A stretch of DNA of 64,000 bases from CBDBZL01 sp031399025 (GCA_031399025.1 JANNOJ010000052.1:62001-126000); one strand, 5' to 3'. Shown: positions 16,409 to 25,079, counted from the first letter of the stretch. The notes: generated by a model not told the origin, from the sequence alone. Numbers and translations: made by a program.

Positions 16409-17719
16409 ATGATGCAGGACGCCGACGAACCGCCGATCATGATGGCCCCCGCCCCTCGCCCGGCTCCGGCCGCGATCGGCGAAACACCTTTGGCACCCAC
16501 CGGCGTACGTTGGCGCCAGCTCGGCCCCGGCCTGGTCGTCGCCGCCACGGGCGTGGGCGCGGGGGACCTGGTCGCCACGCTCATTGCCGGCTCGCGCTTC
16601 GGCTATGCGCTGCTGTGGGCGGCGATCGCCGGGTGCCTGGTCAAGATCGCGCTGTCGGAAGGCTCGGCGCGCTATCATCTGGCCACCGGCTCCACCATCC
16701 TCGCCGGCTGGCGCTCGCTCGGGCGGTGGACCGGCTGGTACTTCGGCGCCTACGTCATCGTCTGGGGCTTCATCTACGGCGCCACCGCCATGAGCGCCAC
16801 CGCGCTTCCCCTCGCCGCCCTGTTCCCCGCCCTTCCGCTGGCTGCATGGGCGGTGCTGAGCGGCCTGGCCGGCCTGATCTTCGTCTGGTTCAGCCGCTAC
16901 GAAGCCTTCGAGCTGGTGATGAAGCTGCTCACCGGCATCATGTTCGTGGTGATGGTGGGCCTTGCCATCCTGGTGGCGCCGGGCCTGGGCGAGCTCGCCG
17001 CGGGCCTGGCGCTGCGCCTGCCCGAGGGCTCGGCCCTCTACACGCTCGGCCTGATCGGCGGCGTCGGTGGCACGGTGACCACGGCCGCCTATGGCTATTG
17101 GGTGCAGGCCAAGGGCTGGAATGGCCTGCCCTGGCTCCCCTTGATGCGGCTGGACAATGCGGTCGCCTATGCGGTTACCGGCACCTTCGTCATCGCCATG
17201 CTGATCGTGGGCGCCGAATTGCTCCACGCCGCCGGCATCGCGCTGCAAGACAATGAGCGCGGCCTGCTCGGCCTGGCCGACGTGCTGGAGGACCGTTTCG
17301 GCCGCGCGATCGCCATCGCTTTCCTCGTCGGCTTCATGGCCACCGCCTTCTCCTCCATCCTGGGCGTCTGGCACGGCATGAGCCTGTTCTTCGCCGATTG
17401 GTGGTATCTGTCGCGCGGCGCCGCCGCCGGGCGGGCGACCCACGAGCACTCGCCCGCCTTCCGGTTCTACCTGGCCTGGCTCACCTTTCCGCCGATGCTG
17501 CTGTTGTTCGCCGACCGGCCGCTGCTGCTGGTGGTGATCTACGGGGCGTTCGGCGCGTTGTTCATGCCTTTCCTGGCGGTGACGCTGCTGCTGCTGCTCA
17601 ACTCGCCGCGCCTTCCGGCCAAGGCGCGCAACGGGTGGCTGGCGAACGGGGTGCTGGCGGGCTCGGCGCTGCTGTTCGCGCTGCTCGCCGCGCGGCAGGT
17701 GATGGCGCTCGCCGGTTGA
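16409..17719 (+). CDS. Nramp-related membrane transporter with altered metal site
   Basis: This 436-residue protein has about 11 membrane segments and the Nramp-type start GPGLVVAATGVGAGDLVATL (39-58). In classical Nramp Mn/Fe importers TM1 carries DPGN and TM6 carries MPH. Here the aligned residues are Gly50-Ala51-Gly52-Asp53 and GGVGGTVTTAAYG, so the canonical metal ligands are absent. It therefore belongs to a divergent Nramp-related clade whose substrate is unclear; divalent metal transport is possible but not shown. The ATG at 16409 follows GAGGGAGGC. A terminator follows at 17783. Confidence 0.8.
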   Translation: MMQDADEPPIMMAPAPRPAPAAIGETPLAPTGVRWRQLGPGLVVAATGVGAGDLVATLIAGSRFGYALLWAAIAGCLVKIALSEGSARYHLATGSTILAGWRSLGRWTGWYFGAYVIVWGFIYGATAMSATALPLAALFPALPLAAWAVLSGLAGLIFVWFSRYEAFELVMKLLTGIMFVVMVGLAILVAPGLGELAAGLALRLPEGSALYTLGLIGGVGGTVTTAAYGYWVQAKGWNGLPWLPLMRLDNAVAYAVTGTFVIAMLIVGAELLHAAGIALQDNERGLLGLADVLEDRFGRAIAIAFLVGFMATAFSSILGVWHGMSLFFADWWYLSRGAAAGRATHEHSPAFRFYLAWLTFPPMLLLFADRPLLLVVIYGAFGALFMPFLAVTLLLLLNSPRLPAKARNGWLANGVLAGSALLFALLAARQVMALAG

Positions 17720-17782
17720 ATGCAAGTTTGACTTGGCCAGCACCAGCAGCCTGCGTGAGAGATGATTCACAAGGGACCAAGC

Positions 17783-17815
17783 GGGTGACGAGGCCCCTCA
17801 GCCTCACCCCTTTTT
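17783..17815 (+). terminator. Intrinsic terminator of the Nramp-related gene
   Basis: A GGGTGA/TCACCC stem (17783-17788 with 17804-17809) with an inner GAGG/CCTC stem is followed by CTTTTT. It overlaps the end of the opposing asd gene. Confidence 0.65.
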
Positions 17816-18829
17816 GAGGTGCCGCCGTCCCAACAGCTCGGCGATCTGTACCGCGTTGAGGGCTGCACCTTTCCGCAGATTGTCGGACACGCACCACAGC
17901 GTCAGCCCGCTGTCCACCGTTGGGTCCTCGCGCACGCGGCTCACGTAAGTGGCGCCGTCGCCCACGCATTCGATGGGGGTGACGTAGCCGCCATCCTCGC
18001 GCTTATCCACCAGCATGACGCCGGGCGATTCGCGCAGGATGTCCTGCGCCTCGGTGGCCGAGATCTCGCGCTCGAACTCGATGTTGATCGCCTCGGAATG
18101 GCCGACGAACACGGGAACGCGCACGCAGGTGGCGTTGACCTTGATCTTCGGGTCGAGGATCTTCTTGGTCTCCACCACCATCTTCCACTCTTCCCTGGTG
18201 GAGCCGTCGTCCATGAAGTCGTCGATGTGGGGGATGACGTTGAAGGCGATCTGCTTGGTGAACTTCCTCACCTCGGCCGGATCGCCGACGAAGATGTTGC
18301 GGCTCTGCTCGAACAGCTCGTCCATGCCCGCCTTGCCCGCGCCCGAGACCGACTGGTAGGTGGAGACGATCACCCGCTTGATGCCCGCCGCATCGTGCAG
18401 CGGCTTCAAGACCACCACCATCTGCGCGGTGGAGCAGTTGGGATTGGCGATGATGTTGCGCTTGGTATGGCCGTCGATCGCCTCGGGGTTCACCTCGGGC
18501 ACGATCAGCGGCACGTCCGGGTCCATCCGGTAGAGCGAGGAATTGTCGATCACCACGCAGCCCGCCGCCGCGGCCTTGGGCGCATACTCCTTCGCCGCCG
18601 CGCTGCCGGCGGCGAACAGCGCGATGTCCCAGCCGGCGAAGTCGAAATGCTCGATGTTCTGGCATTTCAGCATCTTGCCGCTGTCGCCCAGCTCCACCTC
18701 GGTCCCCTGGCTGCGCGAGCTGGCGACCGCCGCCACCTCGTCCAGCGGAAACTCGCGCTCGGCGAGCACCGCGAGCATCTCGCGGCCCACGTTGCCGGTG
18801 GCGCCCACGACTACGACCCGGTAACCCAT
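17804..18829 (-). CDS. asd: Aspartate-semialdehyde dehydrogenase
   Basis: Asd reduces aspartyl phosphate to aspartate semialdehyde with NADPH, feeding lysine/DAP, threonine and methionine synthesis. The 341-residue protein begins MGYRVVVVGATGNVGREML (NADP-binding GATGNVG), has the catalytic Cys in NPNCSTAQMV, and the family motifs IDNSSLYRMD and VPVFVGHSEAI. The start follows an AGGGGAAG ribosome site. The DAP route is also represented here by dapF at 52.2 kb. Confidence 0.96.
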   Translation of the reverse strand: MGYRVVVVGATGNVGREMLAVLAEREFPLDEVAAVASSRSQGTEVELGDSGKMLKCQNIEHFDFAGWDIALFAAGSAAAKEYAPKAAAAGCVVIDNSSLYRMDPDVPLIVPEVNPEAIDGHTKRNIIANPNCSTAQMVVVLKPLHDAAGIKRVIVSTYQSVSGAGKAGMDELFEQSRNIFVGDPAEVRKFTKQIAFNVIPHIDDFMDDGSTREEWKMVVETKKILDPKIKVNATCVRVPVFVGHSEAINIEFEREISATEAQDILRESPGVMLVDKREDGGYVTPIECVGDGATYVSRVREDPTVDSGLTLWCVSDNLRKGAALNAVQIAELLGRRHLKKG

Positions 18830-18862
18830 CACACTTCCCCTGCGATCACATGCGAAACGACC

Positions 18863-18897
18863 AGGGGCGCCCCGACCGGCTCGGCCAGGGCGCCCCT
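18863..18897 (-). terminator. Terminator hairpin downstream of rplS
   Basis: A 10-bp perfect stem (18863-18872 with 18888-18897, AGGGGCGCCC type) lies between the end of rplS and the start of asd. On the reverse strand it is followed by GGTCGTTTCG, a weak T-tract. It probably separates the trmD-rplS transcript from asd. Confidence 0.55.
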
Positions 18898-18939
18898 TGT
18901 CGGACCTGGTCGTCCGGGCGTTGCCCTGTCCCCTTGGCC

Positions 18940-19317
18940 TCAGCCTTCCTGGCTGGTCGGCGCCTTGCGCTCGACGATGCGGGCGCGCTTGCCGGTGCGG
19001 CCGCGCAGGTAATAGAGCTTGGCGCGCCGGACCACGCCGCGGCGCACCACGGTAATGCTCTCGACATTGGGCGAATACAGCGGGAAGACGCGCTCCACGC
19101 CCTCGCCGAAGCTGATCTTGCGCACGGTGAAATTGGAGTTGATGGCGCGGTTCGAGCGGGCGATGCATACGCCCTCGAAGTTCTGCACGCGGGTGCGCTC
19201 ACCCTCGACCACGCGCACGCCCACGCGCAGCGTGTCGCCGGCGCGGAACTCGGGGATATCCTTGATCGACGAGAGCGCGGTGATCGCCTCGGCTTCCAGT
19301 TCCTGAATCAGACCCAT
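18940..19317 (-). CDS. rplS: 50S ribosomal protein L19
   Basis: L19 sits at the 30S-50S interface. The 125-residue sequence carries the family pattern IPEFRAGDTLRVGVRVVEG, RVQNFEGVCIARSN, VERVFPLYSPNVESI and the basic KLYYLRGRTGKRARI. It lies 12 bases after the trmD stop, in the standard trmD-rplS pair. Confidence 0.97.
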   Translation of the reverse strand: MGLIQELEAEAITALSSIKDIPEFRAGDTLRVGVRVVEGERTRVQNFEGVCIARSNRAINSNFTVRKISFGEGVERVFPLYSPNVESITVVRRGVVRRAKLYYLRGRTGKRARIVERKAPTSQEG

Positions 19318-19329
19318 CGTCTTGACCTT

Positions 19330-20073
19330 CTAGTCGTCGTCCCGGGGGACGGCCTGCGCATCAGAGGCAGGCTGGCCCCGAGCACCGATATGGCGCTCCC
19401 AAAGGTCCGGCCTGCGTGACCGTGTATCGGCCTTGGCCATGGCCTTGCGCCACGCCGCGACCTTCGCATGATCCCCCGATCGCAGCACTTCAGGGATCGT
19501 GCGCCCTTCCCACATCTGCGGTCGGGTATAATGCGGGTATTCGAGCAGGCCCTCGTTGAAGGATTCCTCGGCCCCGCTGGAAGCCGCGCCCATTACGCCG
19601 GGAAGCAGGCGGATGCAAGCATCCAGAATGGCGATCGCCGCCGGTTCGCCGCCGGAGAGCACGATGTCGGCAAGGGACACCTGCTCGATGGGGCGGGCGG
19701 CGAAAATGCGCTCGTCGAAGCCCTCGAACCGGCCGCATAGCAGGGTGACGCCGGGGCCGGCGGCGAGGTCGCGGATGCGCGCCTGGGTGATCGGCGTTCC
19801 GCGGGGAGACAAGGCGAGCACCGGGCTTTCCGGCTGCCTCTCCAGCGCATGATCCACCGCTGCGGCGAGCACATCGGCGCGCAGCACCATCCCCGCCCCG
19901 CCGCCTGCGGGCGTATCGTCCACCGTGCGATGCTTGTCGGCGGCGAAGTCACGGATCTGCACCGGCTCGCACGACCACCGGCCCTCCGCCAGCGCCCTGC
20001 CCGCCAGCGATACGCCGAGCGGCCCGGGGAACATCTCGGGATAGAGCGTGAGGATGGTGGCGGCGAAGGTCAT
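19330..20073 (-). CDS. trmD: tRNA (guanine-N1-)-methyltransferase
   Basis: TrmD makes m1G37 in tRNAs with G36, using S-adenosylmethionine, and prevents frameshifting. The 247-residue protein has the SPOUT trefoil-knot core: YPEMFPGPLG near the start, DTPAGGGAGMVL, the knot motif LSGGEPAAIAILDA, and the C-terminal YPHYTRPQMWEGRTIPEVLRSG (split here across 20 residues). The ATG overlaps the stop of an upstream small gene (ATGA). rimM, the usual upstream neighbour, is 2 kb away. Confidence 0.96.
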   Translation of the reverse strand: MTFAATILTLYPEMFPGPLGVSLAGRALAEGRWSCEPVQIRDFAADKHRTVDDTPAGGGAGMVLRADVLAAAVDHALERQPESPVLALSPRGTPITQARIRDLAAGPGVTLLCGRFEGFDERIFAARPIEQVSLADIVLSGGEPAAIAILDACIRLLPGVMGAASSGAEESFNEGLLEYPHYTRPQMWEGRTIPEVLRSGDHAKVAAWRKAMAKADTRSRRPDLWERHIGARGQPASDAQAVPRDDD

Positions 20074-20354
20074 GCGCGCGGCTTCCTTGCAGCCAGCTCT
20101 AGAGCGATCAGGGTCGGCCCGCCTGCGAGCACGACGCCGGGAAGCATCAACAGCACCCAAGGCCACAGGGTGGCAAGGCCGACCAGTACTACGGCCAACC
20201 TAACTAGGAGCCTCCGCGCGCCGCAGATATAAGCGATCGTCCAAAGGAACAGGACGGGAAACGCGCCCCCGGCGGCAAAGAACAGGTAACCGGCCACCAC
20301 GCCAACAATCCTCGCTTGACTGCTGCGGAGAAATTGCTGCGATCGTCGCGGCAA
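20070..20354 (-). CDS. Small hypothetical membrane protein upstream of trmD
   Basis: I do not recognise this 94-residue protein. It shows two to three hydrophobic segments (ARIVGVVAGYLFFAAGG, FPVLFLWTIAYICG, VVLVGLATLWPWVLLML) and a basic C-terminus (ARKPRA). Its stop overlaps the trmD start by 4 bases (ATGA), which supports translation. Base composition is slightly less GC-rich than its neighbours. A chance hydrophobic frame is the alternative. Confidence 0.55.
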   Translation of the reverse strand: MPRRSQQFLRSSQARIVGVVAGYLFFAAGGAFPVLFLWTIAYICGARRLLVRLAVVLVGLATLWPWVLLMLPGVVLAGGPTLIALELAARKPRA

Positions 20355-20445
20355 GAGCCCTGCATCGCGCTGACCGGTTACAATAGCCCAGACTTGTGCT
20401 GCGAACTAGCCGGGACCGAAGCGAGCGCGGAGCGTTTGTCCGTCT

Positions 20446-21354
20446 ATGGACGATTGCATCATCATCGGCGCGGGGCCCGCGGGGCTCACCGCAGCCATCT
20501 ACCTCGCGCGCTACCACCTCTCGATCCGCCTGTTCGACAGCGGCTCGAGCCGCGCCGCGCTGATCCCGCGCACGCATAACCATGCCGGCTATCCCGGCGG
20601 TATCCCCGGGCCCGAATTGCTGCGGCTGATGCAGGAGCAGGCGCGCGAGTTCGGCGCGACGCGCGAGATGCTGGAGGTGACCCACATCACCGGCGAGGAT
20701 GGCGACTTCACCGTCACCGCCGGCCAGGGCGTATTCAAGGCCCGCACCGTGCTGCTCGCCACCGGCGTGATCAACCACCGCCCGCCGGGCATGGAGGATG
20801 CCCTTCACGACGAGGCACTGCAGCGCGGCCTGTTGCGCTATTGCCCGGTGTGCGACGGTTACGAGGTCACCGACAAGCGCGTGGGCATCATCGGCACCGC
20901 CGATCACGGCACCGCCGAGGCGCTGTTCCTGCGCGGCTTCACCGCCGATCTCACGCTCATCTCCCCGCACGGCGACCACGATCTCGACGCGGCGTGCTCG
21001 GCCAAGCTGGAGGAAGCGGGGATCGCGCGCGTACAGGGTCCGTGCGGCGACTATGCCATCGAGGGCGACCAGCTCGTCCTCTCCACCGCCGACGGGACGC
21101 TGGCGTTCGATTCGGTATACCCCGCGCTCGGCTCGGATATCCGTTCCGACCTGGCGGTGGCGGCCGGGGCCCACGCGACCGAGGACGGCTGCCTGGAAGT
21201 GTCCGACCACATGGAGACCAGCGTGAGCGGCCTGTTCGCGGCGGGCGACGTGGTGAAGGGGCTGGACCAGATCAGCCACGCCATGGGCCAGGCGGGCGTG
21301 GCGGCCACCACCATCCGCAACCATCTGGCCGAGACGCGCCCGTTGCGGCGCTAG
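20446..21354 (+). CDS. NAD(P)/FAD-dependent oxidoreductase, thioredoxin reductase-like
   Basis: This 302-residue flavoprotein begins DDCIIIGAGPAGLTAAIYLA (FAD-binding GxGxxG), contains the redox-active CPVCDG motif of thioredoxin reductases, a second dinucleotide-binding GIIGTADHGTAEA, and the C-terminal FAD motif GLFAAGDVVKGLDQ. The second Rossmann motif is degenerate (GTADHG in place of GxGxxA), so the electron donor and partner may differ from standard TrxB. It lies on the opposite strand, inside the split rimM-trmD interval. Confidence 0.85.
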   Translation: MDDCIIIGAGPAGLTAAIYLARYHLSIRLFDSGSSRAALIPRTHNHAGYPGGIPGPELLRLMQEQAREFGATREMLEVTHITGEDGDFTVTAGQGVFKARTVLLATGVINHRPPGMEDALHDEALQRGLLRYCPVCDGYEVTDKRVGIIGTADHGTAEALFLRGFTADLTLISPHGDHDLDAACSAKLEEAGIARVQGPCGDYAIEGDQLVLSTADGTLAFDSVYPALGSDIRSDLAVAAGAHATEDGCLEVSDHMETSVSGLFAAGDVVKGLDQISHAMGQAGVAATTIRNHLAETRPLRR

Positions 21355-21358
21355 GGTG

Positions 21359-22069
21359 TCAGCGCGGCGGCGCCTCGCGCAGCATCCGCGCCCAGGCAGG
21401 GCTGCCGTTCGCCTCCGCCCGCCGCGCCGCCGCCTCATTGTCGTAGGGCACCTGGCGGAAGGTGACCGCGCCATCTTCCAGCACCAGGTACTGCGCGCCC
21501 GTACCGCTCGTCCCCGCCCCGGCGAGGTGGCTCGGCAGGCCCACGCTCCCGGGGTTCGCCACCCGGCGCCCGTCGGCGAGCGTGACCTGGCGCTGGATAT
21601 GCGAATGGCCGTGAAGCACCAGCGGATGCTCGAAGCCGGCCAGCCGCTCGACGATCTGGACCTCGCTCGCCGCCACCACGCCGCCGCCGGGCAGTTCCGT
21701 CTCGATCAGCGTGCACTCGTCGTCGCCGGGGCGGGCATGCGTGCACCAGGCGCCGGGCAGGTGCATTGTCGCCGGCAATGCCGCAAGCCAGGAACGGTGC
21801 CGGGCGGTGCACTCGCTTCGGGCGAACCGGTCCAGTGGGGTCGCGCCGGATTGCTGGGGGTCGAGCAGGAAGCGCTCGTGATTGCCGGCGATGGTCGGCC
21901 AGCCGCGATCGATCAGGTATTCGGCCGTCTCGCGCGGCCAGAGCGGGCCAGAGAGGATGTCGCCCAGATTGGCGAAGCCGGTGCAGCCATGCACCAGCGC
22001 ATCGGCCACCACCGCTTCGAGCGCCGGCAGGTTGCCGTGGATGTCGGACAGGACGGCGATTCTGCTCAT
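21359..22069 (-). CDS. Metallophosphoesterase family protein (YfcE-like)
   Basis: This 236-residue calcineurin-like phosphoesterase shows the metal-binding set in order: DIHGN (Asp9, His11), NLGDILSGP, AGNHERF and LHGHSHIQ. Family members hydrolyse phosphodiesters or phosphomonoesters with a di-metal centre in the cytoplasm. The substrate is not evident. It runs with rimM-trmD but sits between them, convergent with the thioredoxin-reductase-like gene 4 bases away. Confidence 0.87.
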   Translation of the reverse strand: MSRIAVLSDIHGNLPALEAVVADALVHGCTGFANLGDILSGPLWPRETAEYLIDRGWPTIAGNHERFLLDPQQSGATPLDRFARSECTARHRSWLAALPATMHLPGAWCTHARPGDDECTLIETELPGGGVVAASEVQIVERLAGFEHPLVLHGHSHIQRQVTLADGRRVANPGSVGLPSHLAGAGTSGTGAQYLVLEDGAVTFRQVPYDNEAAARRAEANGSPAWARMLREAPPR

Positions 22070-22107
22070 CCGGCCCTGCTCAACCGACCCTGCTCATCCG
22101 GCCAGCT

Positions 22108-22620
22108 TCACCCGGTGTCCTCGTCCGCGTAGTCGGCGGATACCACCACCCCGGCGCCGCTCCATTCTGGCACCGCGGCCGGGGTCATCGGCACCATGAA
22201 GCGCCTCGCCCGCCGGCCCTCGGCTGGCGGGCAGGCGATCTCCAGGATGTCCCCCGCGCCGAAATTGTCGACCGCCACCACTTCGCCCAGCACCTCACCG
22301 GCCGGCGACAGGGCCGGCAGGCCGATGAGGTCGGCATAATAGTACTCGCCCTCCGCCGGCGGCGGCAGGGCTGAGCGCGGAACGGTCAGCAAGGTGCTGC
22401 GCAGCGCCTCGACGGCGTTGCGGTCAGCCAGCTCGGCGAAGCGCGCGATGGCCCCGCCCTTGCCGTCGTCGCGCAACGCGGTGAGGGTAAGCGCGCCCTC
22501 GTTGAAGCGCTGGTGGCGCTTGAGCGAGGCCACCGTCTCGGCGAACAGCTTGAGCCGGACCTCGCCCGTCACGCCGTGCGCGCCGGCAATGGCGGCCAGC
22601 GTAACGGGGCGATCCTGCAT
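22108..22620 (-). CDS. rimM: Ribosome maturation factor RimM
   Basis: RimM assists assembly of the 30S head through S19. The 170-residue protein has the N-terminal barrel motif AGAHGVTGEVRLKLF and the PRC-barrel part EYYYADLIGLPALSPAGEVLG (split around its YYxxDLIG core). It follows rpsP by 9 bases in the ffh-rpsP-rimM order. Confidence 0.94.
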   Translation of the reverse strand: MQDRPVTLAAIAGAHGVTGEVRLKLFAETVASLKRHQRFNEGALTLTALRDDGKGGAIARFAELADRNAVEALRSTLLTVPRSALPPPAEGEYYYADLIGLPALSPAGEVLGEVVAVDNFGAGDILEIACPPAEGRRARRFMVPMTPAAVPEWSGAGVVVSADYADEDTG

Positions 22621-22629
22621 CGACTGCGC

Positions 22630-23154
22630 CTAGCTCGCGGGGGTCGCCTCGGCGTCGTCGGCAGCCGGCGCCGCCTCCTCACCGCCTTCAGCGGCCGCCT
22701 CCGCGGCGGGCTCTTCGACCGCCTCGGCGGCCGGCTCATCAGCCACCGGCTCCTCGGCGGGCGCAGCAGCGGCGGCCTTGGCCTCTTCCGCAGCAGTCTT
22801 GGCGGCTTCCTCGGCTTCGGCGGCCTTGGTGGCGCGCTCCTCGGCCCGCTCCTTGGCCTTCTCGCCCGGCTCGGCCTTGGTGGGGTTGAGGCGCGCGGCG
22901 CGCTCCTTGATGCCGGCGGCGTCGAGGAAGCGCAGCACGCGGTCGGACGGGCTCGCGCCCACGCCCAGCCAGTAGCGCGCGCGGTCCTCGTTCAGCTTCA
23001 CGCGGGCCGGATCGTCCTTGGCCAGCAGCGGGTTGTAGGTGCCGATCTGCTCCAGGTACTTGCCGTCGCGCGAGGCGCGGCTGTCGGCCGCCACGATGCG
23101 ATAATAAGGCCGCTTCTTGGCCCCGCCGCGCGAAAGTCGAAGAGATACTGCCAT
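22630..23154 (-). CDS. rpsP: 30S ribosomal protein S16 with long Ala/Glu-rich tail
   Basis: The first 80 residues are a standard S16 (SLRLSRGGAKKRPYYRIVAAD, LEQIGTYNPL, RYWLGVGASPSDRV). The protein is 174 residues, about twice the usual length. The extra C-terminal half is a low-complexity tail of Ala, Glu and Lys (EKAKERAEERATKAAEAEE), likely helical or disordered. Such tails are known in alphaproteobacterial S16, but this one is long. Confidence 0.95.
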   Translation of the reverse strand: MAVSLRLSRGGAKKRPYYRIVAADSRASRDGKYLEQIGTYNPLLAKDDPARVKLNEDRARYWLGVGASPSDRVLRFLDAAGIKERAARLNPTKAEPGEKAKERAEERATKAAEAEEAAKTAAEEAKAAAAAPAEEPVADEPAAEAVEEPAAEAAAEGGEEAAPAADDAEATPAS

Positions 23155-23186
23155 TGTCCTAACCTTTCCGATTGATTGCGTTCAAA

Positions 23187-24683
23187 TCACTTGTTCTTGA
23201 GAAATTTCTGAAGGTCGGCGGGCATTCCGCCACCGGGGCCGCCGAGGCCCGGGAGCCCCCCGGGCATACCTCCCGGCAACCCGGGCGCGCCCCCGCCGCC
23301 GGGTCCGCCCATGCCGCCGCCGCCGAACAGCGCGCCCAGGCCCTTGAGCCCGCCCATCTTGCGGATCTGCTTCATCGCCCGGCCCATTTCCTGGTGCATC
23401 TTGAGGAGCTTATTGACCTCCTGCACCGATGTGCCGCTGCCCGCCGCCACGCGCTTCTTGCGCTTGGCGTTGAGCAAATCGGGGTTGGCGCGTTCCTTGG
23501 CGGTCATCGAGCCGATCACTGCGTCCATGCGGACCAGCACCTTGTCGTCGACGCCGCTTGCGGCCATCGCCTGCTTGGCCTTCTTCATGCCCGGCATCAT
23601 CCCCGCCAGCATGCCCAGCCCGCCCATCCGCTGCATCTGGCCGAGCTGCATCCGCAGATCGTTGAGGTCGAACTTGCCCTTGAGCATCCGCTCGGCGAGC
23701 TTGTCCGCCTCGTCCTTGTCGATCGTTTCGGCGGCGCGCTCCACCAGGGAGACGACATCGCCCATGCCCAGGATGCGGTCGGCCACGCGGGCGGGGTGGA
23801 ACCGCTCGATCGCATCCAGCTTCTCGCCGGTGCCGGCGAACTTGATCGGCTTGCCGGTGACCGCGCGCATGGACAGCGCCGCGCCGCCGCGGGCATCGCC
23901 GTCCATCCGGGTGAGCACCACGCCGGTCAGCGGCACCTCATCCGAGAAGCTGCGGGCAACGTTGACCGCGTCCTGCCCGGTCAGCGCATCCACCACCAGC
24001 AGCACTTCGGCGGGCGCGGAGACCCCGGCTACGGCCTTCATCTCGGCCATCAGCGCGGCATCGACATGGAGGCGCCCGGCAGTATCGAGCAGCAGCACGT
24101 CGATGTTCTGCAGGCGCGCCGCTTCCAGCGCGCGGCGGGCGATGTCGACCGGCTGCTGGCCCGGGACGATCGGCAGTGTGGCCACGCCCGCCTGCTGGCC
24201 GAGCACCGCCAGCTGCTCCTGCGCCGCGGGCCGCTGAACGTCGAGCGAGGCCATCAGCGGCTTCTTGCCCTGCTTGTCCTTCAAGAGCTTGGCGATCTTG
24301 GCGGTGCTGGTGGTCTTGCCCGAGCCCTGCAGGCCGACCATCATAATCACCGCGGGCGGGCGCACGTTGAGGTTGAGCGGCGCCGCCTCGCCGGCGCCCC
24401 CCTCGGCATTGGCATCGTCGCCGCCCAGCATCGCGACCAGCTCGTCATTGACGATCTTGACCACCTGCTGGCCCGGCGTGACCGAGCGCAGAACCTCGGC
24501 GCCCACGGCCTTTTCGGTGACGCGGGCGATGAAATCGCGCGCCACGGCGAGCGCGACGTCGGCCTCGAGCAGGGCGATGCGCACCTCGCGCATGGCCTCG
24601 CGCACATCGGTTTCGGAGAGCGCGCCACGGCCGCGCAGGCGGTCGAAGACGCCGTTCAGACGATCGGAAAGCGTGTCGAACAT
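23187..24683 (-). CDS. ffh: Signal recognition particle protein Ffh (SRP54)
   Basis: Ffh binds 4.5S RNA and signal peptides and delivers ribosomes to FtsY. The 498-residue protein has the N domain, the G domain with GLQGSGKTTSTAKIA, DTAGRLHVD and TRMDGDARGG, and a methionine-rich M domain ending in a Gly-Met-Pro-rich tail (GGMGGPGGGGAPGLPGGM). Its receptor gene ftsY is at 53.2 kb in this window. Confidence 0.97.
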   Translation of the reverse strand: MFDTLSDRLNGVFDRLRGRGALSETDVREAMREVRIALLEADVALAVARDFIARVTEKAVGAEVLRSVTPGQQVVKIVNDELVAMLGGDDANAEGGAGEAAPLNLNVRPPAVIMMVGLQGSGKTTSTAKIAKLLKDKQGKKPLMASLDVQRPAAQEQLAVLGQQAGVATLPIVPGQQPVDIARRALEAARLQNIDVLLLDTAGRLHVDAALMAEMKAVAGVSAPAEVLLVVDALTGQDAVNVARSFSDEVPLTGVVLTRMDGDARGGAALSMRAVTGKPIKFAGTGEKLDAIERFHPARVADRILGMGDVVSLVERAAETIDKDEADKLAERMLKGKFDLNDLRMQLGQMQRMGGLGMLAGMMPGMKKAKQAMAASGVDDKVLVRMDAVIGSMTAKERANPDLLNAKRKKRVAAGSGTSVQEVNKLLKMHQEMGRAMKQIRKMGGLKGLGALFGGGGMGGPGGGGAPGLPGGMPGGLPGLGGPGGGMPADLQKFLKNK

Positions 24684-24769
24684 GATCGCCTCGTCACTCC
24701 ATCAAAACCGAAATGCACGAAACGCCGGCGGACGAAACCTCGTCAGCCAGCGTGTCGGTCGGCATTCGC

Positions 24770-24794
24770 GGCCCGCTCGCAAGCGAAGCGGGCC
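24770..24794. other. Inverted repeat between ffh and tRNA-Ala
   Basis: An 8-bp stem GGCCCGCT/AGCGGGCC (24770-24777 with 24787-24794) encloses a 9-base loop. It has no T-tract. It lies in the 215-bp ffh-tRNA spacer, which holds no gene that I can support. Confidence 0.45.
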
Positions 24795-24850
24795 ATGCTC
24801 GTCGTCGTTGCGATTGCGTGGGGCGTTGCGGCCCTTCGCTATCGCTCGGG

Positions 24851-24898
24851 AGTTCGTCGGCCGAAACCATCCCCCGGATGGTTTCGAGTCCGACAAAC
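24851..24898 (-). terminator. Long hairpin immediately downstream of tRNA-Ala
   Basis: A perfect 11-bp stem (24862-24872 with 24876-24886, CGAAACCATCC type) has a 3-base loop. It is extended by a second stem, with one mismatch, between 24851-24860 and about 24889-24898. It begins right after the tRNA CCA end on the reverse strand. There is no U-tract, so it may act as a terminator or a 3'-processing barrier. Confidence 0.5.
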
Positions 24899-24974
<76 letters not shown>

Positions 24975-25079
24975 TAACCGTTTAAAATCAATCATTTAAA
25001 TCCGAACCCTGGGAGGCACGGCGGTCCCTTCGCAGGGAGGCGCGCTATTATGCGCCGCCGCCCGAATATGCAAGCCCCT

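Noticed and set aside
24770..24794. Hairpin between ffh and tRNA-Ala as an intrinsic terminator
   Set aside because: There is no T-tract on either strand; it was listed only as an inverted repeat.
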